Assembly: GCF_049639735.1 (NCBI RefSeq)
Contig: NZ_JBEVVA010000003.1
Coordinates: 1,488,001-1,552,000, forward strand
Length of the DNA stretch: 64,000 nucleotides
Direction: 5' to 3'
From: Elusimicrobium simillimum
Lineage (GTDB): Bacteria > Elusimicrobiota > Elusimicrobia > Elusimicrobiales > Elusimicrobiaceae
Part shown: piece after piece, positions 1-8,216 of the stretch
Numbering within the stretch: the stretch's first letter is position 1
Layout: every line of letters begins with the position of its first letter
Translations under genes and position numbers: made by a program
Notes under the pieces: model-generated
What the model saw: only the letters and a program-made list of their open reading frames with translations
Told to the model about the DNA's origin: nothing
Databases searched by the model: none

Positions 1-464
1 GCCCGCTTGGCCTGTACTACATACTCACCACGCAGGGTTTTGACAAAAAACCGGCTGATGAGTCGCTGTCTAAAGGCCTTGATATAGTGCGTGAATATCT
101 GGACGAGCAGGGCAACCCCGCTAAAGATATTACTGTAGGCCAGGACATTACGGTAAGCATAAAAATAAAAACCAGCGGCACAACAGAATACGCCAGCAAT
201 ATTGCCATAACGGACTTACTGCCCGGCGCGTTTGAAATAGTATCAGGCTCGCTTACCGGCAACACAGATTACTATGACATAAGAGAAGACCGCGCTTTAA
301 TTTACACAAGCGCTAATAAAAATATATCTGAAATAAGATATAAGGTTAAAGTAATAGCCTCCGGCGATTACACGGTGCCTATGCTGCACGCCGTCGCCAT
401 GTATGATAAAGAGATTTACGGTAATGTTGCCGCCGGCAAATTAACCGTAAAACCCGCTAACTAA
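1..464 (+). CDS. Alpha-2-macroglobulin family protein, C-terminal end (partial)
   Basis: Only the last 153 residues are in the window; the reading frame is open from base 3 and the gene begins upstream. The visible part has the layout of the final domain of bacterial alpha-2-macroglobulins: a short helical tail, then a beta-rich domain with DLLPGAFEI and YDIREDRALIY, typical of the C-terminal domain of periplasmic ECAM/YfhM-type proteins. Those proteins trap attacking proteases in the periplasm. The next gene is pbpC (penicillin-binding protein 1C), the usual partner of this family, where the pair is thought to link protease defence with peptidoglycan repair. The thioester region, if present, is outside the window. 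The internal GTG at 87 is not the true start. Confidence 0.8.
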   Translation, partial: PLGLYYILTTQGFDKKPADESLSKGLDIVREYLDEQGNPAKDITVGQDITVSIKIKTSGTTEYASNIAITDLLPGAFEIVSGSLTGNTDYYDIREDRALIYTSANKNISEIRYKVKVIASGDYTVPMLHAVAMYDKEIYGNVAAGKLTVKPAN

Positions 465-470
465 CATTTA

Positions 471-496
471 CGGGGCACGCGGCAACGCGTGCCCCG
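471..496 (+). terminator. Perfect 11-bp hairpin with GCAA tetraloop
   Basis: Arms 471-481 (CGGGGCACGCG) and 486-496 pair perfectly around a GCAA loop, a GNRA-type tetraloop. The hairpin lies 7 nt after the alpha-2-macroglobulin stop and 14 nt before the pbpC ATG. No T-run follows, so it is not a standard intrinsic terminator. It may attenuate transcription, stabilise an mRNA end, or limit pbpC translation. Confidence 0.45.
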
Positions 497-509
497 TTCG
501 TATAACCCC

Positions 510-2861
510 ATGAGAAAAATTAAAAATATTTACGTTTTGCTTTCGGCGCTATTACTGCTTATAATACTGCTTAGCCAAAGCGCGAATATTTTTAATTTAT
601 TTTCCGGCAAAACGCCGCTTTCACGCTACACATTCTCACAAGCTTTTTACGCTGACGACGGCACACTGCTGCGCCTTACACTGTCGCACGACGATAAATA
701 CCGCCTGTTTGTGCCGTACAAGGATATCCCCGCCGATATGCGCCATGCGCTTATGATGTATGAGGATAAGTGGTACTACCTGCACTACGGCGTTAACCCG
801 CTGGCGCTGGCCAGAAGCTTTTTTACAACCTATATTAAAAAATCCCGCCGTATGGGCGCCAGCACCATAACAATGCAAACCGCCCGCATGGTTTACAACC
901 TGGATACAACTTTAATACCCGGCAAAATAAAACAAATTTTCTGCGCCCTGTGGCTGGAGTTTAGATATACCAAAAAGCAAATACTTGAAACTTACTTTAA
1001 CCTTGCGCCCTATTCCTACAATATTGAGGGCGTGGGCGCGGCCAGCTTAATATATTTTGGCACCAGAGTGCAGGACTCTACTTTACTGCAAACGCTAACA
1101 CTCACCGTTATCCCCCAAAATCCAAACAAACGCAACCCCGCCCTAAAAAACGGTTTTGCCAACATGCAGGCGGCACGCAACAAACTGTTTAACAAATGGA
1201 TAAAAAAGTACCCGCAAGATAAAAAACTTGAGTCTTTTTTCAATATGCCCATGGCCGTAAAAACACCGGCTACTCTGCCGTTTTTAGTGCCGCATGTTAT
1301 TAATTATTTATTACAGCGCGAGCACACGCCCGAGGTGTTTACCACCATAAACCTGCCTACGCAGCAATTGCTGGAAAACGACGTAAAACTGTTTATATCA
1401 CGCAGTAAAGCGCATGGCCTTAAAAATGCCAGTGTGGTACTGCTTAATTATAAAACTATGCAAGTGGAAGCGGCCGTAGGCTCGGCCGATTTTTGGAACG
1501 ACGAGATAGCGGGTCAGGTAAACGGTTTTGCCGCGCAGCGTTTGGCAGGGTCCACGCTTAAAACATATATTTACGCGCAGGCGCTTGAACAAGGCATCAT
1601 ACACCCGGCTACATTACTAAAAGACACTAAAAAAAGTTTTGGCATTTACTCGCCGGAAAACTCCGACCGTATGTTTGCGGGCCCGATACTGGCTGCCGAC
1701 GCGCTTACACGCTCGCGCAATATACCTGCCATAGAACTGCTGAGGCAAACCGGGTATGATAACTTTGTTAACACCTTGCGTGATGGCGGCGTAAAGGGCC
1801 TGAAGAACGGTAATTATTATTCAACGGGGCTTGCGCTGGGTACGTTTGAAATATCGCCCTTAGAACTTTCCGCCCTTTACGCCGCCCTTGCCAATAAAGG
1901 TGAGTACCGTGAGCCTAAATTTACCAAAACCGCCCCCCCTTCCAAACCCAAACAACTGCTAACGCCGGAGGCTGCTTTTATCGCGCTGGATATGTTAAAA
2001 AACAATACCCGCCCGTATAAAAAACTAAGGCTTAGCGTGAGCAAAGACTTTCCCGTTTATTTTAAGACAGGCACTTCATCATCTTACAAAGATGCCTGGA
2101 CTGCGGGAGTATTTGAAGATTACGCGCTTGTGGTATGGGCGGGCAATTTTAGCGGAGAGGGCAACAACTATTTTCTTGGCCGCCAGGCGGCATTACCTTT
2201 ATTTTTTGACATAGTAAAAACCGTGGAGAAAAATAAGCCCGGCTTTAACTACCGCCCTTTGAGCGCCGACGGCCTAAAAATAACGCAGGTTGACGTATGC
2301 AAAGGCACGGGGGACTTGCCCGGAAAATACTGCCCCGCCACGTTTAAATCCTATTTTATCCCGGGCGTTTCCCCAATAAAAGTATCTGACATACATAGAG
2401 AAATATTGATAGATAAAGCCACCGGCCTGCGCGCCTGCCGCTACGACCCGGTGACCACTAAGGCGGAAGTATATGAGTTTTGGCCATCTGAAATTGAAAC
2501 ACTTTTTAAAGAGGCGGGCATAATACGCCGCGCCGTGCCCCGCTACTTATCGGGCTGCACTATAGAGGAAGCGGCTGCCTCCGGCAACGCGCCGGAAATT
2601 CTGCTGCCTACGAAAGATGTTATTTATACATACAAAGACAATGAAAGCGATAAACCTATTATCCCGCTAAAAGCGGACCTTGACGCCGACGCAGGTAAAG
2701 TATTTTGGTTTGTGGGCGGGCAGTTTATGGGCGAGTCTAAAGAAAACCAGACCCTATTTATAAAACCAAAAAGCGGCACATTCACCGTAAAAGCTGTTGA
2801 TGATATGGGCCGCTCTGCTCAAAGTATGGTAACAATATCGGTTAGTGCCGATATTAACTAA
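510..2861 (+). CDS. pbpC: Penicillin-binding protein 1C (bifunctional glycosyltransferase/transpeptidase)
   Basis: 783 residues. An N-terminal signal anchor is followed by a GT51 glycosyltransferase domain that polymerises lipid II, with its catalytic Glu in EDKWYYLHYG (about residues 84-93) and GASTITMQ near 115. The transpeptidase domain has STLK (serine near 347), SRN near 401 and KTGT near 519. The C-terminal part (after about 590) matches the extra domain of PBP1C proteins, with cysteines in CKGTGDLPGKYC. It acts in the periplasm attached to the inner membrane. I chose the ATG at 510; an upstream in-frame GTG at 489 falls inside the hairpin. The stop abuts the convergent next gene. The coding sequence holds an intact run of seven Cs (1933-1939), relevant to the frameshifts seen elsewhere. 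Confidence 0.93.
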   Translation: MRKIKNIYVLLSALLLLIILLSQSANIFNLFSGKTPLSRYTFSQAFYADDGTLLRLTLSHDDKYRLFVPYKDIPADMRHALMMYEDKWYYLHYGVNPLALARSFFTTYIKKSRRMGASTITMQTARMVYNLDTTLIPGKIKQIFCALWLEFRYTKKQILETYFNLAPYSYNIEGVGAASLIYFGTRVQDSTLLQTLTLTVIPQNPNKRNPALKNGFANMQAARNKLFNKWIKKYPQDKKLESFFNMPMAVKTPATLPFLVPHVINYLLQREHTPEVFTTINLPTQQLLENDVKLFISRSKAHGLKNASVVLLNYKTMQVEAAVGSADFWNDEIAGQVNGFAAQRLAGSTLKTYIYAQALEQGIIHPATLLKDTKKSFGIYSPENSDRMFAGPILAADALTRSRNIPAIELLRQTGYDNFVNTLRDGGVKGLKNGNYYSTGLALGTFEISPLELSALYAALANKGEYREPKFTKTAPPSKPKQLLTPEAAFIALDMLKNNTRPYKKLRLSVSKDFPVYFKTGTSSSYKDAWTAGVFEDYALVVWAGNFSGEGNNYFLGRQAALPLFFDIVKTVEKNKPGFNYRPLSADGLKITQVDVCKGTGDLPGKYCPATFKSYFIPGVSPIKVSDIHREILIDKATGLRACRYDPVTTKAEVYEFWPSEIETLFKEAGIIRRAVPRYLSGCTIEEAAASGNAPEILLPTKDVIYTYKDNESDKPIIPLKADLDADAGKVFWFVGGQFMGESKENQTLFIKPKSGTFTVKAVDDMGRSAQSMVTISVSADIN

Positions 2862-4061
2862 TTATTTTAACGGTTTAAAGCGTGTGCGCACCTCTTGCCT
2901 GAGTGTATTGGTTGTGTCCATAAGTTGCTTGGTGCTGTAAATCATACAGCCGTCTACCGTAGGGGAATTTTTGCACCTGTCGATTTGGGTGCCTATTTCC
3001 TGCTTGCTTCCGCCCCAGGTTTCAGTACCGTGCCTAAACCCCGCTAAGCCGATGTAAAGCGAAACTTTTTTACCGCCTTTGGCGTTGTGCGCCTTAATAA
3101 GATTTTCCCACCATTTAAGCACCGCGGGGAAATCAACCGCTTTGTGCGCGTGGTGCCAATATATTTGCGGGGTAACATAATCTAACAGGCCGCTTTCTAT
3201 CCAAAGTTTTGTATCAGCGAACATGCCGTCATAGCTGGCAAAAGTGTTTTTGCCGGTGGGGTGGTCCGTACCGTTTTTCCAAATGGCAAAGGGGCTTATG
3301 CCAAACTGTATTCTGGGTTTGCCCGTCGTTTTTTTGGCGTTTTGCGTATCGATAGCGGCTTTAAGGCTTTTTACAAATGAGGTCATGTGGGAACGTCTTA
3401 AATTATCTGTGGCTGCGTCTCTTTTGCCGCCGTATTTATCGTTAAAGGGCAATACCTTTTTTGTGGCAGGGTCATTAACAGGGTACGGATAAAAATAGTC
3501 GTCTAAGTGCACGGCGTCTATATTGTAATTTTGTATAACTTCGTTTATTACTTTAACGCTGTGCGCTCTTACAGCGTCTATGGCAGGGTCATAAAAAATT
3601 TGGTCGCCGTAGATAACTGACCAGCCTGCTTTTTTGGCGGGGTGGCCGTCCGCGAGCGGCGCTTTTTTGTCTGTGCCAACTCTAAAAGGATTGAATGAAG
3701 CGTGCAGTTCCATGCCCCTTTTGTGCGCTTCATCTATGGCAAATTTTAACGGGTCGTAACCGGGGTGTTTGCCCTGGGTGCCTGTGAGGTAGCGGCTCCA
3801 AGGTTCGGCGTCCGGTAGTTTTGACTCCCATATTCTGTCGGCACACGGGCGCACCTGTAAGACTACCGTGCTTATGCCTGTGGCCTGCAAGGTATCAAGT
3901 ATTTTTATAAACTCCGCTTTTTGCGCTTCTACGCTTAGGCCAGTTTTGGTAGGCCAGTCAATATTGGTAAGCAGCGTGACCCACGCGGCGTTATGCACAA
4001 GCTTGGCGTTGGCGGGAATAAAAGATAAAAGCATTAAAATTAATATTAAATATTTTTTCAT
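2862..4061 (-). CDS. Exported glycoside-hydrolase-like protein (GHL10/DUF187, YngK-like)
   Basis: 399 residues with a cleavable signal peptide (hydrophobic segment ending in PANAK). The mature part looks like a TIM-barrel of the glycoside-hydrolase-like 10 family: the N-terminal WVTLLTN...STVVLQVRP strand-helix unit, ELHASFNPFRV, HLDDYFYPYP, QFGISPFAIW and DYVTPQIYWH. Family members are predicted to act on cell-envelope or dietary polysaccharide; the substrate is unknown. It is convergent with pbpC with no gap between stop codons. Upstream lies TAAAAT ending 6 nt before ATG with no ribosome site, then a dyad at 4094-4135. Confidence 0.8.
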   Translation of the reverse strand: MKKYLILILMLLSFIPANAKLVHNAAWVTLLTNIDWPTKTGLSVEAQKAEFIKILDTLQATGISTVVLQVRPCADRIWESKLPDAEPWSRYLTGTQGKHPGYDPLKFAIDEAHKRGMELHASFNPFRVGTDKKAPLADGHPAKKAGWSVIYGDQIFYDPAIDAVRAHSVKVINEVIQNYNIDAVHLDDYFYPYPVNDPATKKVLPFNDKYGGKRDAATDNLRRSHMTSFVKSLKAAIDTQNAKKTTGKPRIQFGISPFAIWKNGTDHPTGKNTFASYDGMFADTKLWIESGLLDYVTPQIYWHHAHKAVDFPAVLKWWENLIKAHNAKGGKKVSLYIGLAGFRHGTETWGGSKQEIGTQIDRCKNSPTVDGCMIYSTKQLMDTTNTLRQEVRTRFKPLK

Positions 4062-4067
4062 ACTAAA

Positions 4068-4073
4068 ATTTTA
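4068..4073 (-). promoter_or_regulatory. -10 hexamer 6 nt before ATG (candidate leaderless promoter)
   Basis: TAAAAT on the minus strand, followed by TTTAGT and the ATG at 4061. No Shine-Dalgarno is possible in that spacing, so transcription would start at or next to the ATG. Confidence 0.45.
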
Positions 4074-4093
4074 TGTTTATATAATGCAGGACG

Positions 4094-4135
4094 AAAGGGC
4101 CTTTAGACCTATTTTATGCATAGGCCCTTTAGAAC
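4094..4135. repeat. Dyad element shared with 8141-8184
   Basis: AAAGGGCCT (4094-4102) is the exact reverse complement of AGGCCCTTT (4122-4130). A related element at 8141-8184, in inverted orientation, also contains AGACCTA/TAGGTCT and GGCC blocks. Both sit about 33-35 bp upstream of the ATG of an exported-protein gene. It could be an operator or a degraded terminator. Confidence 0.4.
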
Positions 4136-4208
4136 AGAAGTAATAGTAAATAATTATGCCACTATAGCAACCACAACGGAAGTGTGTAGAATCTTCATTT
4201 ATACGTCG

Positions 4209-4306
4209 CTTCCAATTTTGGCGGATTTTGAATTTTCTTCCGGCCGACCAAGTACTTAATTGTACGGTGAGGTTGGAAAAAATTCAAAATCCGCCAAAAT
4301 TGGAAG
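4209..4306. repeat. Long palindromic element, family 1 copy 1
   Basis: Arms 4209-4236 and 4279-4306 are perfectly complementary over 28 bp, from CTTCCAATTTTGGCGG inward. The loop side carries CGGTGAGG, as in the other copies (30064-30262, 30789-30910, 50002-50220). It fills most of the 282-bp gap between two minus-strand genes; nothing else was recognised in the gap apart from the dyad at 4094. Confidence 0.75.
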
Positions 4307-4343
4307 CTTAGCATGCCGTGCAATAAGGAATAGAAGCCACAAG

Positions 4344-5147
4344 CTACAAAGGAATGTAGGTGTACTCATCCACCATAAAAAACTCCGCTTTCGGGTCTTT
4401 TAACATTTTACGCTCTATAAGTATTTTTTTAATACTGGGGCGTTTGGTGGTGCTGTAGTGTATAGCCTTTTTCATATTAGGAAAATATGTTCTAAGGTAA
4501 GGGTATTTACCCAAGCTGGCTACAATGGCAAAGGGTTTATACTTTTCAATTTCGGCCTGCATCTCGGCGTTAATTTCTTCTCTGCGGGCGGGGTCTCCGC
4601 CGTCTTTGTCAAAAGAGTCTATTATCTGGTACATGGTAAGCAGACCGTTTTTGTTAAGCAAGGTTAATGTTTCACCGCCGGTACGTTCAAAAAGCATATT
4701 GCTTTTGGGTATGTTAAACTTAGCGGCGGCGGCCAAAATAGCGTCTATATCCTGCTGTGTTAATTCATTTTTTACGTCGAACCAAAATAAATGTGTTTGC
4801 GGCTCTTGCATAGCGGCAAAAATATCTTCCAGCTTGTAGTCGTGCTTTAGCTGCCTGTCGTCATGCGCCACAGAAACCTTGCCGTTTCCGTCAGTAATAA
4901 TATCCAGCTCAAAGCCGTTAAATGTTTTCTCTTTAAAAGCGGCGCGGCGGGGGCTGTTAACCTGGTGCACCATAAGAACAGTGTCAAAACGTTTATCGGG
5001 GTAGGTGGCGGTATTATATATGGTGCCTATTGGTGTGATAGGTTTAAATTTATTCTCAACATACACAAACATAACTGTTGAAAATACAAAAAAACCCACA
5101 ACCAAAATTAACGCGCCAGCAACGGCAAAAAGTAACATTTTTTTCAT
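4344..5147 (-). CDS. Membrane-anchored GDPD-like phosphodiesterase-fold protein
   Basis: 267 residues. One N-terminal hydrophobic segment (about residues 3-28) would anchor or export the protein. The rest resembles the PLC-like/GDPD TIM-barrel: FNGFELDI followed by KVSVAHDD corresponds to the ExD and HD metal and catalytic motifs, and LFWFDVKN to the next conserved strand. The usual first HRG motif is changed (MVHQVNSP), so activity against glycerophosphodiesters is uncertain. ATG at 5147 is preferred over an upstream TTG at 5162, because TATAAT ends exactly 6 nt before it and no ribosome site is visible. Confidence 0.55.
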   Translation of the reverse strand: MKKMLLFAVAGALILVVGFFVFSTVMFVYVENKFKPITPIGTIYNTATYPDKRFDTVLMVHQVNSPRRAAFKEKTFNGFELDIITDGNGKVSVAHDDRQLKHDYKLEDIFAAMQEPQTHLFWFDVKNELTQQDIDAILAAAAKFNIPKSNMLFERTGGETLTLLNKNGLLTMYQIIDSFDKDGGDPARREEINAEMQAEIEKYKPFAIVASLGKYPYLRTYFPNMKKAIHYSTTKRPSIKKILIERKMLKDPKAEFFMVDEYTYIPL

Positions 5148-5153
5148 ATTTTT

Positions 5154-5159
5154 ATTATA
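5154..5159 (-). promoter_or_regulatory. -10 hexamer 6 nt before ATG (candidate leaderless promoter)
   Basis: A perfect TATAAT on the minus strand, then AAAAAT and the ATG at 5147. Confidence 0.5.
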
Positions 5160-5224
5160 CAAAATTTTACCGGGCGGTAAAATATTTTATAATTTTTACT
5201 TCTTACAGTTATTACCCTAATTTT

Positions 5225-6064
5225 TTATAAATGCAAGCTCATTTCCTGCTGGGTTACATATTCCTCCAGCCCCATATGCAGTAAAAATTCAGCCGTATTC
5301 CAAGAATCCCCGTCTACATTTGTTATTGATATTTCAGGCGAATAATTATCTTTAATATAGTTAAGCAGCAGCGCCGCCGCGCCTTTGTTACGGTAGCCTT
5401 TGTCAACGGCAAACTGGTTAACGCGGCGCATTACTTTGTTATAAACCAAGTAGCCTATCAATGCGTCCCCGTCGTACACCCCCACAAAAATATTATTATC
5501 TCTGGATTTTTCTACCGAGGTCACGCTGTTTTGCCATGATGGTGCCCAATCCCAAAAAGATTTTAACTGCGTCCAGTCGTGCTTATCAAATTCTGCCACG
5601 GTATATAGGTTGTGCGGGCCAGCCACATTTAAAACGCCTTTATAACAAAGCAGTTTTCTTACCGTGCCAAAACCGAGGTCATTATAAATTTTGATTGCCG
5701 CGCCGTTGGTTGATATTACTTCAAGCATTATTTTTTTAACGCCGGAGGTTCTTAAAACCGGCATCATATGCTCATAAATCTGCGTGGTTAACCGCTGGCC
5801 CCTGGCGCTTGGAATAACGCCCGTTACAGCGTTATAAGCAACTTTATTACCGTTTATAATATCAAAGCCAAACAGCACAAAGCCCGCCAGTTCGCCCTCA
5901 ATAAAAGCGCCCGCGGAAAGATTAAAATCAATACTGTCGCCCACAATGCGCTGCTCCAGCTGCTCCTGCGACACGCACATAGGCACAACATAGTCGGAAA
6001 AAGCCTCGTTAAAAGTATTAAGCACGGTTACAATACTAGTATCGGCTAATGTTTGTATCCTCAT
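5225..6064 (-). CDS. GNAT acetyltransferase with two GNAT-like domains
   Basis: 279 residues, about twice the length of one GNAT domain. The first half contains NAVTGVIPSARGQRL, the acetyl-CoA binding Q/RxxGxG/A-type segment, and ends with the IYNDLGFG strand-turn typical of the GNAT C-terminus. The second half contains NQFAVDKGYRNKGAA, another acetyl-CoA loop, and NTAEFLLHMGL. It is a cytoplasmic N-acetyltransferase of unknown substrate. Upstream on the same strand are TATAAT and an AAGGG ribosome site before ATG, so this gene has a normal leader. Confidence 0.75.
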   Translation of the reverse strand: MRIQTLADTSIVTVLNTFNEAFSDYVVPMCVSQEQLEQRIVGDSIDFNLSAGAFIEGELAGFVLFGFDIINGNKVAYNAVTGVIPSARGQRLTTQIYEHMMPVLRTSGVKKIMLEVISTNGAAIKIYNDLGFGTVRKLLCYKGVLNVAGPHNLYTVAEFDKHDWTQLKSFWDWAPSWQNSVTSVEKSRDNNIFVGVYDGDALIGYLVYNKVMRRVNQFAVDKGYRNKGAAALLLNYIKDNYSPEISITNVDGDSWNTAEFLLHMGLEEYVTQQEMSLHL

Positions 6065-6195
6065 ATAAACCCTTTTAAATGATTATTATAATAACTGTCT
6101 TATGCTGGTATTCTATTGAATAAAATGGTGGAAGTCAATCAAATAAAATACCCATTTTTAGCGGTTAATAGCAGCCTGTATTAATTAGGTTAAAA

Positions 6196-6226
6196 AACCA
6201 TCCCCCCACTAAGCGGGGGGATGGTT
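6196..6226 (-). terminator. Intrinsic terminator
   Basis: 12-bp stem AACCATCCCCCC (6196-6207) pairs with 6215-6226 around a 7-nt loop. On the minus strand it is followed by a T-rich tract. It ends the exported-protein gene at 6229. Confidence 0.85.
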
Positions 6227-6228
6227 AA

Positions 6229-8106
6229 CTAGAAATTAAATCTTGAAGAAATAGTAATTTGCGGCAGCTTATTTGGCTTGTTTATAGTGTCATAAAAAAC
6301 AAGGTTTCTGTAAAGGCCAAGGTCTACTTCAATCTTTTTACTGTTATAGCTTGCTTTGCCGTATACTTTGCCCACAGGGTCTAAAATAGGGTCATATTTG
6401 CCAACCGGGCTGACGTAGCCTATCATAACCAACAGTTCGTCATCATTATCCAGCTTTTTTTGCGCGCCCGCGCTGCCGTGTACAAAAGCGCTCCTGGCCA
6501 CGGTGCCTACAATAAGCTTGGAAAACAATTTGGTATTATTTTTTTCGGTCTCATAGTTCGCGCCCGCCCAGGCAGAGTTTAGCGCAACGGTGTTAACATT
6601 ATCCTGAATGGCGACGTCTTTAACCCCGGGGTAAAACTGGCCCGCAATCTCCAGGCCCAGCTTGCCGCCGCATACGTTTGCTATTTCGGCCACAGGTTTG
6701 ATTTCAACCATCATATTAGCGTCAGTAAGGTCTTGTTCGCCGTCTAAAATTTTACCTGCCTGAAACATCCCCTCGCCACGCGCTTCTACCCCGGCTTTAA
6801 ATTTATCGTTAAATTTTATGTCGGGCGTTTTGTAACTGCCGCTTAATTTTACACCCGCGCTGCGCCCTGTCTGCGCCTGGGCGTTTTTGGTGTAAGCGGC
6901 AAAGCCGCCCGCTGTGTAGGAATAATTTTTACCGGCTTTTTTAGCGTCCAGCACAAAAATATATGTGTCCAATTCCGATCCATTGGTTTTACCAACCAGC
7001 AGCGCCGCGTTATTCACGCGTACAACCATGTTGTTGGGCACCTGTCCGCAGGACAACGGGTCGTATTCGTCATGATTAAAAGCGCGTCTTACCAATTGGC
7101 CGAACTCGCTTTCAAAATACATTAAAGGCTTGCCTTTGTTGTCATATATATAGTTGGTTATGTGCTGCTGGCCCCTGGCGTCATACGTGGCGGCCATGTT
7201 AAGGTAAGGGGTGCGTAAGGTAGCGGTGGAAAGATTGTTAATATTACCGTCATTCATTTTTACCAAAGTTTCGGTATGGTTAGAGCGGCCGTGTATATAA
7301 ATATTTTTAAACCTGCCGCTTTCCATAATAAGCTCTTGCGTAAAACGCGTTATGTGGCGGCACACGTAATGGGACCCCTCACCGATAAGCTGTACTTTAT
7401 CTATAACGCCAAAAACGTCGTAAGAATCTTTACCTTTCTGCGGGCCGTCTCTATACACAATATCATACATACTGTCTTCCAACGCGGAAAAGAAACTTAA
7501 AAATTTGTAATCGTCTTTATGATAGTCCGATATATTTTTAACAGCTTGCCTTAGCCCCGCCCTGTCGCCGTTTTTAACGCTGAAAAGGTCGGCCGTTAAA
7601 GCGGCGTTTTTTACTTTATCATAGTCAAGCACAACTTCAAGACGGTTAGCTATTTGCAATATAAGGTCTAAATCTTGTGAAGATAACGAGGACATGCTAT
7701 TGTAGTACTGGGGGCCTTTAACATTTTTAAATTCTGCGGCTACCTTTTTCCAAGCTTCTTTACTGTATTTATTTGTTCTAAAAGACCATGTCATACTGCC
7801 GTCTTCACTCTCTCCGGTAACGGTTTCGGTCATGCGTGTAACAAACCCCATTCTGTCCATATACGGCGCGTTGGCAAGAGTGCCGCCGGCTCTAAGTTCT
7901 TGCAACGCCCAAAACATATCGGTTTCCGCCCCTTCGGCATAATAGCGCTCCTCGGCCACGTTGGGGATATTGAATGTTTGCGAAGCCTCCACAGAAACGG
8001 AAAAGCTGCGTTTTTTCTTTTTAGCCTGGTAACGCTGCTCAAGCGTTTGCGAAAAAATAGAAACAGCGGTTAAAGCGCATAAAATTGTTAAAAGTAATTT
8101 TTTCAT
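6229..8106 (-). CDS. Exported two-part protein of unknown function: possible Cys-His-type domain plus C-terminal beta-barrel
   Basis: 625 residues; I do not recognise the family. A signal peptide (ending near SIFSQ) is followed by a basic stretch KKKKR. The middle region (about 225-300) contains SHYVCRHITRF, then IYIHGRSNHTETLV: a Cys, a His about 30 residues later and polar residues, an order seen in transglutaminase-like or papain-like enzymes. The last 270 residues alternate hydrophobic and polar residues in beta-strand fashion and end with SSRFNF, the terminal aromatic expected for BAM-inserted outer-membrane barrels. It may therefore be an outer-membrane protein with a periplasmic catalytic domain; this is a weak inference. 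It is monocistronic, between a terminator and the terminator of aclA. Confidence 0.45.
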   Translation of the reverse strand: MKKLLLTILCALTAVSIFSQTLEQRYQAKKKKRSFSVSVEASQTFNIPNVAEERYYAEGAETDMFWALQELRAGGTLANAPYMDRMGFVTRMTETVTGESEDGSMTWSFRTNKYSKEAWKKVAAEFKNVKGPQYYNSMSSLSSQDLDLILQIANRLEVVLDYDKVKNAALTADLFSVKNGDRAGLRQAVKNISDYHKDDYKFLSFFSALEDSMYDIVYRDGPQKGKDSYDVFGVIDKVQLIGEGSHYVCRHITRFTQELIMESGRFKNIYIHGRSNHTETLVKMNDGNINNLSTATLRTPYLNMAATYDARGQQHITNYIYDNKGKPLMYFESEFGQLVRRAFNHDEYDPLSCGQVPNNMVVRVNNAALLVGKTNGSELDTYIFVLDAKKAGKNYSYTAGGFAAYTKNAQAQTGRSAGVKLSGSYKTPDIKFNDKFKAGVEARGEGMFQAGKILDGEQDLTDANMMVEIKPVAEIANVCGGKLGLEIAGQFYPGVKDVAIQDNVNTVALNSAWAGANYETEKNNTKLFSKLIVGTVARSAFVHGSAGAQKKLDNDDELLVMIGYVSPVGKYDPILDPVGKVYGKASYNSKKIEVDLGLYRNLVFYDTINKPNKLPQITISSRFNF

Positions 8107-8140
8107 ATACTAAAGTTTATTTATTTATACCGTTGTAAAA

Positions 8141-8184
8141 AAGGGTCTAAAGGCCTAAGCGCGTGTAGGTCTTTTGGCCTATGC
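8141..8184. repeat. Dyad element shared with 4094-4135
   Basis: AAAGGCCTA (8149-8157) pairs with TAGGTCTTT (8166-8174) with one G-T wobble. It lies 35 bp upstream of the ATG at 8106 and next to the aclA terminator. Confidence 0.4.
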
Positions 8185-8216
8185 AAAAAATCCCCCGCCT
8201 TAGCGGGGGATTTTTT
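8185..8216. terminator. Bidirectional terminator overlapping the aclA stop codon
   Basis: AAAAAATCCCCCGC pairs with GCGGGGGATTTTTT around a CTTA loop. The aclA stop codon (8215-8217) lies in the base of the stem. Confidence 0.85.
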
